The position numbers and the translations under genes are program-made. This document shows positions 10,477-21,261 of a DNA stretch of 64,000 bases, one piece after another. The stretch covers positions 58,168 to 122,167 of the forward strand of contig NZ_MUHF01000008.1 in assembly GCF_002217435.1 (NCBI RefSeq). The letters are read 5' to 3'. The DNA is from Flavobacterium reichenbachii (lineage in GTDB: Bacteria; Bacteroidota; Bacteroidia; Flavobacteriales; Flavobacteriaceae). Below the pieces are notes generated by a model. The model was given only the letters and a program-made list of their open reading frames with translations. It did no database searches and was not told the DNA's origin. Positions within the stretch are counted from its first letter, which is position 1. Every line of letters starts with the position of its first letter.

Positions 10477-11196
10477 ATGACAACAATTCAAACCATTAGA
10501 AAAAGCTCTATACTCCTACTTACATTGGCTGTGATGAGCTTTATTTCCTGCAGCAGTAATGAAGAAGATACAGCAGCCTCGCTTACAGACGGAAAAAGTA
10601 ATGTTATTACAGATCTTGCGGGAGATACAGGAGCTTCTATGGGAAGCGGAACTGACGGAAAAGAGCAAAGAAGCTTTCATACTTTTTTATTTCGCTTCAG
10701 CGATCAAAAACAATTCTGGCTGCACACAAAAGCAGATTCTCTCCAATACATGAAAACAACCGACTGGGATCTTGCTTTTACGGGACCGTATAACAGTGAG
10801 GTTTTTGTAAACAATGCCAAATACCAATACAATCCAGGTTATGGCGGTCCAGCAGAAACTACGGCTGTTATACTCTTAAAAGAAGCCTATAAAAATGTAA
10901 CACAGGCTCCTTCTGATGCTGATTTTAATACCAGCGAAATAACCAAAATTGGATGGTCCTCTTCTGAAAGTTCTGCCGGCTGGTTTTATTATAGTTTAAG
11001 CAGTCACATCATGCAGGCTATTCCGGATCGCACGTATGCTATACGACTTCCAAGTGGAAAATATGCCAAGTTACAGCTTGTAAATGCTTATAAAGGAAAT
11101 CCTCCGGCGGTTACAGATCTTAACTGGCCTGCTCCCTATTTTACCTTTAGATATTTTGTACAAACTGACGGAACTAAAAATTTAAGCACAAACTAA
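10477..11196 (+). CDS. HmuY-family heme-binding lipoprotein, copy 1
   Basis: 239 residues, lipobox ISC at Cys26. The mature part has the HmuY family pattern: a WDLAF motif near residue 98, a G-W-F-Y-Y segment before SSHIM (about 172-185), then GKYAKLQLVNAYK near the C-terminus. HmuY of Porphyromonas gingivalis is a hemophore that takes heme from host or partner proteins and passes it to HmuR. The His-x-Met in SSHIM is a candidate heme ligand region by analogy; this is inference. It begins 26 bases after the TonB receptor stop and is followed 9 bases later by a second family member, so the three genes form one operon. Confidence 0.82.
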   Translation: MTTIQTIRKSSILLLTLAVMSFISCSSNEEDTAASLTDGKSNVITDLAGDTGASMGSGTDGKEQRSFHTFLFRFSDQKQFWLHTKADSLQYMKTTDWDLAFTGPYNSEVFVNNAKYQYNPGYGGPAETTAVILLKEAYKNVTQAPSDADFNTSEITKIGWSSSESSAGWFYYSLSSHIMQAIPDRTYAIRLPSGKYAKLQLVNAYKGNPPAVTDLNWPAPYFTFRYFVQTDGTKNLSTN

Positions 11197-11205
11197 TACT
11201 GCACT

Positions 11206-12009
11206 ATGAAAAAAATGAAAGCCCTAATGAATAAAATACCCTCTGGAATAATGATGGTGTTTTTTATCGCTGCACTATCTACAGCATGTTCTTCTGATGA
11301 AAAAACTGCCGAAGAAAATGGAAGCGAAGAAAATCCAGGTACCGAAATACCAGATCCAAATCTTTATAATAAAGTTATTCATGTAAAAAATTATCAGGGA
11401 AGTACTTCAGATGCAAATCCAACCGCTCCTTCAGCAACATTATATTACAGTCTTGAAGAAAATAAAGCGGTAGAGGGTTCTTATAAAAAAACTAAAAAAT
11501 GGGATTTAGCTTTTGGCGGACTTTATGCAAGTTTCTTATCGGGAAATAACAGCAGTAATATGCAGAATAACGGTTACTTGGGAGGCGGCGCTGGCGGTAT
11601 TACGATTGTTGCTAAACATTTTAATGATGTAGTCGATGTTCCTGCTGACAGTGAGTTTAAAACGGGTATCGACCTTATTGGAACAGATGACGCGGGTTCT
11701 TTTGGCAACGGAATCGGATGGTATTTATACGATTTTGGAGGTGAAGTGGTAACCGATGGAACTAATCCGCAGAAAGCTCACGTGGCTTATGCGCTTGGAG
11801 AGCCTCTTAAAATTAACAACGGAACTGTTATTCCGGCCAGAACTATTATTCTTAAAACCGCAAACGGAAATTATGCTAAAATTAAAATGATTTCTGTTTA
11901 CAAAGATATTTATACTCCGGCAGAATGGTTTAAAGATACCCCACATATGTACTACACTTTTGATTACGTGATGGTTCCAAGCGGAAGTACCAAATTTGAA
12001 ATTAAATAA
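11206..12009 (+). CDS. HmuY-family heme-binding lipoprotein, copy 2
   Basis: 267 residues, lipobox TAC at Cys28, then an acidic linker rich in Glu. The HmuY pattern is present: KKWDLAFGGLY (about 98-108), a glycine-rich loop, GIGWYLYDFGG (about 170-180), and NGNYAKIKMISVYKD (about 225-240). The segment that aligns with SSHIM of copy 1 is longer and lacks the same His-x-Met, so its heme coordination may differ or be lost. It lies 9 bases after copy 1 and 19 bases before the next lipoprotein, and is clearly in the same transcription unit. Function as a heme or hemoprotein binder is inferred from family and context. Confidence 0.8.
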   Translation: MKKMKALMNKIPSGIMMVFFIAALSTACSSDEKTAEENGSEENPGTEIPDPNLYNKVIHVKNYQGSTSDANPTAPSATLYYSLEENKAVEGSYKKTKKWDLAFGGLYASFLSGNNSSNMQNNGYLGGGAGGITIVAKHFNDVVDVPADSEFKTGIDLIGTDDAGSFGNGIGWYLYDFGGEVVTDGTNPQKAHVAYALGEPLKINNGTVIPARTIILKTANGNYAKIKMISVYKDIYTPAEWFKDTPHMYYTFDYVMVPSGSTKFEIK

Positions 12010-12028
12010 CCAATCCAAATAATAATCA

Positions 12029-12763
12029 ATGAATACTAAAATCATTACATTAAAAACGCTTTTGTTTTTTACTGCTTTTGCATTCTTCGGTCTCTTAACT
12101 TCATGCGATAATGAAGAGGAAAGATGGACAGATGTAAAAGAAGATCCTGTTACAGAAATCATCACCGATCTGGATGCCAGAAGAATTATATCTTTTAAAG
12201 TAACAAATCCCGGTGAAGCTCAGGCTATATACAGTGCTGTAAATAATCTTGAAAAAACAATTACTGTTTATCTGCCGTCTTATTATGAATATCAATATCT
12301 GGAAACAGCAATAGCACTTCCTGAAAAAACGACTATTTCTCCTGCAGCAACAGAGCTGATTCCTGTATTCAGCAAAACTCCTGTTACGTATACAACTAAA
12401 GCCGCAGACGGAACAACAGCAGTTTACACCGTCAAAATTGTGATACAACAGCCTAAAATAATTTTAAATGAATTATCGACTGCGACATCTACGTATACCG
12501 TTCAGGCAGGAGGTTCTATAACAGTGAAGGGAGAAAATTTTGTGCCGTCGTACGAAGTAACCAAAATGTTTATTGTAGATGCACAGGGAAATAAGAAACT
12601 TCAAATGAAGCAATATAATGATGGACTTGATATTGCAAGTTTTTACATTACATACTCTTTTGGAGCTATTGATACAGGACTTCAAACCGATACTGATTAT
12701 TGGATACTCATAGAAAGTTATAACCTGTCTGCTACTATGAAACTCCCTTTTAGAATAAGATAA
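12029..12763 (+). CDS. Surface lipoprotein with DUF5018-like and IPT/TIG-like domains
   Basis: 244 residues, lipobox TSC at Cys26. Residues about 45-140 look like the DUF5018-type bacterial beta-sandwich: it ends in TTAVYTVKIV, a hallmark of that family. Residues about 150-244 look like an IPT/TIG domain starting AGGSITVKGENF. Such proteins are exported lipoproteins of Bacteroidota, often next to TonB systems, and usually without enzymatic residues. It shares domain plan with the 340-residue lipoprotein at 13757, so the two are probably paralogous. Role in the heme cluster unknown; a surface binding or scaffold role is the likely guess. Confidence 0.7.
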   Translation: MNTKIITLKTLLFFTAFAFFGLLTSCDNEEERWTDVKEDPVTEIITDLDARRIISFKVTNPGEAQAIYSAVNNLEKTITVYLPSYYEYQYLETAIALPEKTTISPAATELIPVFSKTPVTYTTKAADGTTAVYTVKIVIQQPKIILNELSTATSTYTVQAGGSITVKGENFVPSYEVTKMFIVDAQGNKKLQMKQYNDGLDIASFYITYSFGAIDTGLQTDTDYWILIESYNLSATMKLPFRIR

Positions 12764-12847
12764 TAAATAAAATTTAGAAAATATAAATGCCTGTATTGAA
12801 TGTTGAGGTAATGAAAGAAGCCAACTAATCTATTAATATAAATAATT

Positions 12848-13516
12848 ATGAAAAAATTAATTTTATCAATTGTAGCATTGGCTGCTATTTCACTTACATC
12901 TTGCAGCTCTGACGAACAAACTAACGATTTACAAGGGCAGGCTCAAGAACAACAAGTTTCAAATAATACGCGTAAAGCAGCTTTAGCAGAATTATGCTCA
13001 GTTACCTCAACATCTATAACGGTAACAAGATGGCAGGCACCATCATCTGTCGATTCTAACTGGACACCAGTATCTGCCGCTATCGGCGGTGTTAATGTAC
13101 AGTGGGAAGGTATTTATGGTGCTTCTATTCGTCCAACTGGCAACGCAGCACAATGGTATGTAGGTACAATAGCTTTAAACAGCAGCTGTGATGAGTGGGA
13201 TATCTGGAAAGCAAACATTCTGGTTAAAAATGCATCTGCAAATTTAGGAACCGCTCCAACAGATCCGTACAATGTATTAGGATATCATGGAACTATCTCA
13301 GGATCAAATTATGGATTAGGATATTATTCTTATGATATTTCTACACATATAATGACTCCGGCAAGAGCAATAGTAATCTGGAAAACATCTGGAACAAATT
13401 CTCAATCGGTTACTAGTCCTTCATCAGCTACAGAAGCTTATCTGGTTAAAGTAACGGCTGTTACTCCTGGAACTTCAAGCAGTACTATAAGCTATAATTG
13501 GACACAAGTATTGTAA
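12848..13516 (+). CDS. Divergent HmuY-like lipoprotein, copy 3
   Basis: 222 residues, lipobox TSC at Cys19, then a Gln-rich linker. Direct similarity to copies 1 and 2 is weak, but the same signposts appear in the same order: EWDIWKANILVKN (about 117-129, compare WDLAF), GLGYYSYDISTHIM (about 156-170, compare GWFYYSLSSHIM of copy 1), and a final strand set with AYLVKVTAV. I therefore read it as a third HmuY-fold protein in the cluster. The STHIM motif keeps the His-x-Met of copy 1. It is separated from the previous gene by 84 bases and from the next by 240, unlike the tight spacing upstream, and is flanked by inverted repeats. Confidence 0.6.
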   Translation: MKKLILSIVALAAISLTSCSSDEQTNDLQGQAQEQQVSNNTRKAALAELCSVTSTSITVTRWQAPSSVDSNWTPVSAAIGGVNVQWEGIYGASIRPTGNAAQWYVGTIALNSSCDEWDIWKANILVKNASANLGTAPTDPYNVLGYHGTISGSNYGLGYYSYDISTHIMTPARAIVIWKTSGTNSQSVTSPSSATEAYLVKVTAVTPGTSSSTISYNWTQVL

Positions 13517-13544
13517 TTAATAACAACGTAAAAAGAACATGGGA

Positions 13545-13673
13545 TCACGAAATAGACAAAGGTAATTGCAGCAAAAGCTGACCGGCAATCTCTGCAGGCA
13601 CCCAGCCCCATATCATTCTCCCATGATTATCAAACGGCTTTATAATTACCGTAAGCATTGAATATACAGGCAT
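13545..13673 (-). CDS. Possible 42-residue ORF in the gap after the third HmuY-like gene
   Basis: A short frame starting MPVYSMLTVIIKPF and ending LPLSIS with a TGA at 13545-13547. It lies antisense in the only long gap of the heme cluster and its start falls within the inverted repeat described above. I do not recognise the peptide and see no clear ribosome binding site. It may be fortuitous; reported because the local base composition differs from the neighbouring gaps. Confidence 0.2.
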   Translation of the reverse strand: MPVYSMLTVIIKPFDNHGRMIWGWVPAEIAGQLLLQLPLSIS

Positions 13674-13756
13674 TTTAAAATATAAAAGCCCTTTTCAATA
13701 AGTGGCAAAAGTAACAATAAATAAAATTATTTAAAAATTAAATAACGAATAAAATC

Positions 13757-14779
13757 ATGAATAAAAAAAACAATCTGAATACCTTTCTATATGCCATTGG
13801 AGCACTTTTTTTATCAGCATTATTTTTTTCTTGTGATACCGAATATATTGATAAGGTCAATTCTGTTCCCGGCGACGTAATAAAAGTCTCCGGATATACC
13901 CATATTGAATCCTTTATTATAAAAGATACAGAAAATAACGCCATAAGTGCTGCGCTTACGACAGACAATATCGTAGTTACATGGAGCAATTATATGGCTC
14001 TTCCGGCAACTATTAAACCCGAGATTGTTCTGGGTACCGATGCTGTGATTTCTCCAGCATCTGGTCAAGAAGTTCCTTTTAAGGATGGTACTGTTTATAC
14101 TGTTACCTCAAAAGCCGGTACAAAAAAACAGTATACGCTAAAAATAGACCTCAGACAAAAAGAACCTAAAGCATGGAATTATAATGGAGGGGATGTTTTA
14201 AGCAAAGGAGCATTGCTGAAAATGACAAACGATGCTCAAACAAATGCTATATCCGATTTATGGCTGAATATAAATGAAACAAGAGTCTATTTTGTATCTG
14301 CAACTGACCAGACGGAATACACCGCAGAAACAGTTTATGTGGGCAGCGGAGAAACTACAGGACCGTTTAATACTTATGGAATTTATTATTTTCTTCCAGA
14401 AAACATAGCAGTAGGAATGTATGATATGCGCATAAAAAATGGTGCCTATACATTGCAGAATGCAAGTGTCGAAAACAGATTTAAAATAGAAATCATCGAG
14501 CCGGTTAATTTTTCAGCCACATTATATGGTTCTCCTGCGACAAAACAAATAGGAGAAACACTAGAAATAAGAGGTGCATTATTAAATACTACTACATCTG
14601 TAGAAATGTATGATAGCAGTAACAGTGCTGTAATTTACCCTGTAGAAATTGTCAGCCTTACACCATACAGAGCTGTATTAAAAATCCCTGCCGGAACGCC
14701 CGCCGGAATATACAATAGAATGAGATTTAGAAGAGGCACTTCCAGTACACTTACCGCTTACACGGTAACTGTAAAATAA
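13757..14779 (+). CDS. Surface lipoprotein with DUF5018-like and IPT/TIG-like domains, larger paralogue
   Basis: 340 residues, lipobox FSC at Cys23. Residues about 40-135 end in KKQYTLKIDL, as in DUF5018-type beta-sandwich domains; the middle (about 145-245) and the C-terminal part (about 250-340, with QIGETLEIRGALL) look like IPT/TIG-type immunoglobulin folds. Compared with the 244-residue protein at 12029 it has one additional domain. No catalytic motifs are visible. It is the last gene of the heme-type cluster and is followed by a strong terminator at 14808-14843. Confidence 0.7.
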   Translation: MNKKNNLNTFLYAIGALFLSALFFSCDTEYIDKVNSVPGDVIKVSGYTHIESFIIKDTENNAISAALTTDNIVVTWSNYMALPATIKPEIVLGTDAVISPASGQEVPFKDGTVYTVTSKAGTKKQYTLKIDLRQKEPKAWNYNGGDVLSKGALLKMTNDAQTNAISDLWLNINETRVYFVSATDQTEYTAETVYVGSGETTGPFNTYGIYYFLPENIAVGMYDMRIKNGAYTLQNASVENRFKIEIIEPVNFSATLYGSPATKQIGETLEIRGALLNTTTSVEMYDSSNSAVIYPVEIVSLTPYRAVLKIPAGTPAGIYNRMRFRRGTSSTLTAYTVTVK

Positions 14780-14807
14780 TAATATTTGAGGTTAAGAAAA
14801 TTGTTTA

Positions 14808-14843
14808 AAAAAGCCTTTAGATTCTTATATCCAAAGGCTTTTT
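14808..14843 (+). terminator. Rho-independent terminator after the heme-type cluster
   Basis: Perfect 11-bp arms AAAAAGCCTTT and AAAGGCTTTTT enclose a 14-base loop, and T residues follow. It lies 29 bases after the stop of the last lipoprotein gene and before the convergent alcohol dehydrogenase gene, so it may work in both directions. Confidence 0.85.
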
Positions 14844-14912
14844 ATATGAAATTTTATATTCTGAAAACTAATTTACACAGCCAAAGAATACTATTTCTAA
14901 AGCTGGTTTTAT

Positions 14913-15980
14913 TTATTCAGCAGAAAGAGAATTCATGTCAATTACAAATCTGTATTTTACATCACCTCTTTCTAAACGTTCAAAAGCTGCGTTTACATCC
15001 TGAATATTAATAATCTCACTTTCAGCAGTAATATTATGCTCAAAGCAGAAATCAAGCATTTCCTGAGTTTCAGCTATTCCTCCTATATTAGAACCCGAAA
15101 AACTTTTTCTGCCCATAACAACATTAAATGCCCCTATTTCTAAAGCTTCTGGAGGCAGACCCACAAGCACAACACTTCCATCGTGACGAAGCAGGTTAAG
15201 ATATATATTGACATCATGCTTTGCCGAGACAGTATCTAGTATAAAATGAAGGCTTCGAGCATATTGCTGCATTTTTTCATTGTCTGATGACAAAACAGCT
15301 TCGTCTGCTCCTAATCGTATAGCATCTTCTACTTTTGATGGCGAAGTGGTAAAAACGGTTACATGCGCACCCATCGCTTTGGCAATTTTAACAGCCAAAT
15401 GTCCAAGACCGCCAATTCCTAATATTCCTATTTTTTTTCCGGGTCCTGCCTGCCAGTGTTTCAATGGAGAATAAACTGTGATTCCCGCACAAAGTAAAGG
15501 TGCAGACGCAGCCAAATCTTGGAACTCGGGCATGTGCAATACATATCGCTCATGACATACATATGTTTTTGAAAAACCTCCTAAAGTTGCTCCTCCAAGA
15601 TATTTATCCGGACTGTTAAACGAATACGTTGTTCCCTCATCACAGAATTGTTCTATACCGTCATTACAATATTCGCAATGATCACAGCTATCTACGATAC
15701 AACCAACTGCTGCAAGCTCACCAACTTTAAAATTCTTTACATGGTTTCCTACTGCTGTTACTCTGCCTACCATTTCGTGGCCGGGAACAATAGGAAACAT
15801 AGTTCCTCCAAAATCATCTTTAATCTGATGCAGATCAGAATGACAGATCCCGCAGTATAAAATTTCAAATTCTACATCATGAGCCTGAATTTCCCTGCGG
15901 TCAATTAACATTTCTTTTAGTGGTTCTGCTGCAGACGTTGTTCCGTATGCTTTTGTTTGTTTTGTTTGTTTTGTTTGCAT
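14913..15980 (-). CDS. NAD(P)-dependent zinc alcohol dehydrogenase (YahK/CAD-like)
   Basis: 355 residues. Catalytic zinc ligands are in CGICHSDLHQ (about 47-56) and GHEMVGRV (about 76-83); the structural zinc uses the Cys cluster in VDSCDHCEYCNDGIEQFC (about 103-120); the Rossmann motif is GILGIGGLGHLAVKIAK (about 184-200). This is the cinnamyl-alcohol-dehydrogenase-like group that reduces a wide range of aldehydes with NADPH. The N-terminus is odd: three exact 9-base repeats code for a Gln-Thr-Lys repeat directly after the start Met. It is the last gene of the minus-strand redox group and probably shares its regulation. Confidence 0.93.
   Translation of the reverse strand: MQTKQTKQTKAYGTTSAAEPLKEMLIDRREIQAHDVEFEILYCGICHSDLHQIKDDFGGTMFPIVPGHEMVGRVTAVGNHVKNFKVGELAAVGCIVDSCDHCEYCNDGIEQFCDEGTTYSFNSPDKYLGGATLGGFSKTYVCHERYVLHMPEFQDLAASAPLLCAGITVYSPLKHWQAGPGKKIGILGIGGLGHLAVKIAKAMGAHVTVFTTSPSKVEDAIRLGADEAVLSSDNEKMQQYARSLHFILDTVSAKHDVNIYLNLLRHDGSVVLVGLPPEALEIGAFNVVMGRKSFSGSNIGGIAETQEMLDFCFEHNITAESEIINIQDVNAAFERLERGDVKYRFVIDMNSLSAE
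15951..15977. repeat. Three tandem 9-base repeats at the alcohol dehydrogenase start
   Basis: TTTTGTTTG occurs three times without a break on the plus strand, just inside the ATG (15978-15980) of the minus-strand alcohol dehydrogenase. Each unit is one Gln-Thr-Lys set in frame, so copy-number change would alter the N-terminal tail without breaking the frame. Confidence 0.9.
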
Positions 15981-16007
15981 GCTATTATTTATATATTTTA
16001 TTCGTAT

Positions 16008-16517
16008 TTAATATGTATTGTATTCTTCGTCGCTTACAGGCTGCAACCATTCTGTTTTATCCTTATCGTATTCAGGAACAATTGCAATATGACGCATCAT
16101 GCTGTCGTTTGAAGCTCCATGCCAATGCTCTGTATTTTTTGGAATTTTAACCACATCACCTTTTTGTATTAACTGAATAGGCTTGCCTTTTTCCTGATAA
16201 TACCCAATTCCTTCAATTACAAATAATAACTGACCGCTTGAGTGTTTGTGCCAATTGGTTCTGGCTTTGGGTTCAAAAGTTACCGTTCCAGCATTGATGT
16301 TATAACCTTCCTCTGGTTTTACATTCATATTTACCCAGACAGTTCCTGTAAAATTTGCTGCGGGTGCCGCGTTTCCTTTATCTGTAAATGATGTCATTTT
16401 TTGATTTTTATAATTACTATTAACTTGTGCTTTTACTGCAGCTATTCCTATAAAAAGAAAACCAAGCAACGTTAGTAAAAGTCTTATTTTCTTTTCTCTA
16501 AGATTTGAATTTATCAT
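16008..16517 (-). CDS. Exported cupin-domain protein
   Basis: 169 residues. A hydrophobic N-terminal segment (about 11-31, ending VKAQ) is probably a signal peptide. The cupin core follows: RTNWHKHSSGQLLFVIEGIG with the first metal-binding His-x-His (about 91-96 region), and a second motif GDVVKIPKNTEHWHGA. These are the two conserved cupin motifs, with His, His, Glu and His as likely metal ligands. Similar proteins are often found with aldo/keto reductases and HxlR or AraC regulators in Bacteroidota, but no specific reaction is known. It stands 27 bases upstream of the alcohol dehydrogenase gene on the same strand. Confidence 0.85.
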   Translation of the reverse strand: MINSNLREKKIRLLLTLLGFLFIGIAAVKAQVNSNYKNQKMTSFTDKGNAAPAANFTGTVWVNMNVKPEEGYNINAGTVTFEPKARTNWHKHSSGQLLFVIEGIGYYQEKGKPIQLIQKGDVVKIPKNTEHWHGASNDSMMRHIAIVPEYDKDKTEWLQPVSDEEYNTY

Positions 16518-16554
16518 TAGCTGCTTTTAATTTTTAGACGTTATAATAATAGTT

Positions 16555-17741
<1,187 letters not shown>

Positions 17742-17778
17742 AAAGTATATTCTTATAATTTTTTCCAACAGGTTATTT

Positions 17779-18159
17779 TTAAAATATAACAGCTGTAGAT
17801 TTTAGAATAACCCAGCTCTTATTTTGTTTTTCAAGAAGCATTGTCTGCTGCAGACGCCAGGTATTCCGTGTACCCCAGATTCTCGCATCCAAAAGATTTT
17901 GGCCAACAAATGTGGCTTTGTCGCCCTCAATTGTAACAGAAGTTTTTACCTCCTGATAGTAGTAATATTTCATTCGTTCGCTTTCAATTTCTGCAAACCA
18001 TTCCTCTTTAGACTGAACATAACCTGTAATGTGTGTGAGTGTAAAATTTACATCTACTATCTTATTCATTCCTGCCGTATTCTGGTCAATCATAAAATCT
18101 GTGAGCTGACGCGTTACATCAAGAATTTGTGTTTTATTATCTGTAGCAGCCGATTCCAT
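17779..18159 (-). CDS. NTF2-like (SnoaL/DUF4440-type) protein
   Basis: 126 residues, without signal peptide. The pattern of an N-terminal helix (LDVTRQLTDFMIDQN), a central helix pair and four long strands (for example WRLQQTMLLEKQNKSWVILKSTAVIF) is that of the NTF2-like fold used by small isomerases, dehydratases and ligand-binding proteins. The active site cannot be assigned. It lies 36 bases downstream of the aldo/keto reductase copy B stop, on the same strand, so it is probably transcribed with it. Confidence 0.75.
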   Translation of the reverse strand: MESAATDNKTQILDVTRQLTDFMIDQNTAGMNKIVDVNFTLTHITGYVQSKEEWFAEIESERMKYYYYQEVKTSVTIEGDKATFVGQNLLDARIWGTRNTWRLQQTMLLEKQNKSWVILKSTAVIF

Positions 18160-18195
18160 ATTTACTTTTGGTTTTGATTGTGATTGATTTAATAA

Positions 18196-19044
<849 letters not shown>

Positions 19045-19070
19045 TTAAAAATTGATAATAAACTGCCTCT

Positions 19071-20069
<999 letters not shown>

Positions 20070-20180
20070 TTATATAATGATCTTGCCAGCATTTTGATAC
20101 TACAAAGTTCTTTCAATAATATTGTCGGGTTATTATACATATTACTGTTGTTATTACCATTTTTACTGATTTGAACATGC

Positions 20181-20198
20181 TTGCTAACTAATTAGCAA
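20181..20198. promoter_or_regulatory. Inverted repeat between the aldo/keto reductase group and its AraC-type regulator
   Basis: TTGCTAACTAATTAGCAA has 7-bp perfect arms (TTGCTAA/TTAGCAA) round a 4-base spacer. It lies in the 192-base divergent promoter region; 14 bases further on, TATATTTG (20209-20216) matches the Bacteroidota -7 element TAnnTTTG for the regulator gene. A role as operator is inferred from position only. Confidence 0.5.
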
Positions 20199-20240
20199 TC
20201 TGAGTAGTATATTTGTATACTCATTTGAACTGCTCATGTT

Positions 20241-21137
20241 ATGGAACATATTATAAAACTTGAAAAAATTGCTGCTTATAATAAATTGAAAGGTGTTGAA
20301 ACCCAGCATCCTTTAATAAGTGTATACGATAATTCAAATTCCAAAGCGCTGCCCAACAACAATCGTATGCATTTTGGTTTTTATGCAGTATTTCTAAAAG
20401 CCGGAAACTGCGGCGAATTAAAATATGGACGTAATAACTATGATTACGACGATGGTACAATGGTTTTTGTAGCTCCTGGACAAGTACTAGAGGTTAAAAA
20501 TGAAGATAATTACCAGCCAACAGGAATGGGACTTCTTTTTCATCCTGATCTGATAAAAGGGACTTCGCTGGCAAAATTAATGAGTCAGTATTCTTTTTTC
20601 TCGTATGAATTTCACGAGGCTCTTCATTTGTCTTTAAAAGAACAGCAGATTATAAAAGATTTGTTTAATAAATTACAATACGAACTCAGCCAGTCTATTG
20701 ATAAACACAGCAAAAGTATTATAGCAAATAATATCGAACTGATGCTGAATTATTGTGTGCGCTTTTATGACAGACAGTTTATAACCCGCGAAAACATCAA
20801 TACAGATATCTTATCAAAATTCGAAAATCTGCTTAATGACTATTTTCAATCAGAAAATGCGCAGCATATTGGTCTGCCTACAGTTGGATATTTTGCAGAT
20901 CTATTGCATCTTTCTCCTAATTATTTTGGCGATCTGATTAAAAAGGAAACAGGAAAATCTGCTCAGGAAAATATTCAGTTAAAGTTAATTAATCTGGCAA
21001 AAGAGCGAATTTTTGATACCGAGAAATCAATCAGCCAGATCGCATTTGAACTTGGATTCAAATATCCACAGCATTTTAATCGAATGTTTAAAAAGAATAC
21101 AGGATATACTCCGATTGAATATCGAAGTTTAAACTAA
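20241..21137 (+). CDS. AraC-family transcriptional regulator
   Basis: 298 residues. The N-terminal part (about 35-150) looks like a cupin-type ligand-binding domain. The C-terminal part (about 205-298) has two helix-turn-helix units: VGYFADLLHLSPNYFGDLIKK and KSISQIAFELGFKYPQHFNRMFKKNTGYTPIEYR (split by family as helices 2-3 and 5-6), with the typical AraC end GYTPIEYR. It is divergent from the minus-strand group of aldo/keto reductases, cupin and alcohol dehydrogenase and most likely activates it. The effector is unknown; an aldehyde or quinone would fit the enzymes. Confidence 0.92.
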   Translation: MEHIIKLEKIAAYNKLKGVETQHPLISVYDNSNSKALPNNNRMHFGFYAVFLKAGNCGELKYGRNNYDYDDGTMVFVAPGQVLEVKNEDNYQPTGMGLLFHPDLIKGTSLAKLMSQYSFFSYEFHEALHLSLKEQQIIKDLFNKLQYELSQSIDKHSKSIIANNIELMLNYCVRFYDRQFITRENINTDILSKFENLLNDYFQSENAQHIGLPTVGYFADLLHLSPNYFGDLIKKETGKSAQENIQLKLINLAKERIFDTEKSISQIAFELGFKYPQHFNRMFKKNTGYTPIEYRSLN

Positions 21138-21230
21138 AAAAGTTAGAGATTACGGCCCATAATAATTACTCACGAATATCCTTTATAACTATACACTTTT
21201 AGTATAAAGGTGTAATTTATAAAATAACCG

Positions 21231-21238
21231 TATTTTTG
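21231..21238 (+). promoter_or_regulatory. Bacteroidota-type -7 promoter element of the two-component genes
   Basis: TATTTTTG matches TAnnTTTG exactly and lies 23 bases before the response regulator ATG. No exact TTTG is found at the -33 spacing, so the upstream element is weak. Confidence 0.55.
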
Positions 21239-21261
21239 TATTTCTACAAAACGATTTATTC

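Larger units (their letters stand above)
12785..13675. repeat. Inverted 12-bp repeats bracketing the third HmuY-like gene
   Basis: AAATGCCTGTAT occurs at 12785-12796, and its exact reverse complement at 13664-13675. Both arms lie in flanking non-coding DNA and each could start a short reading frame with Met-Pro-Val: 13 residues on plus (12787-12828) and 42 residues on minus (13545-13673). A second inverted pair, CATGGGA / TCCCATG, is at 13538-13544 and 13619-13625. The block 13570-13650 is richer in G+C than its surroundings. Seen directly; meaning unknown. Confidence 0.6.

Noticed and set aside
12101..12448. 115-codon minus-strand frame rich in Cys and Phe
   Set aside because: Antisense shadow of the DUF5018/IPT lipoprotein gene with composition typical of a reverse frame.
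14786..15010. 74-codon plus-strand frame
   Set aside because: Starts inside the terminator region and overlaps the alcohol dehydrogenase end on the other strand.
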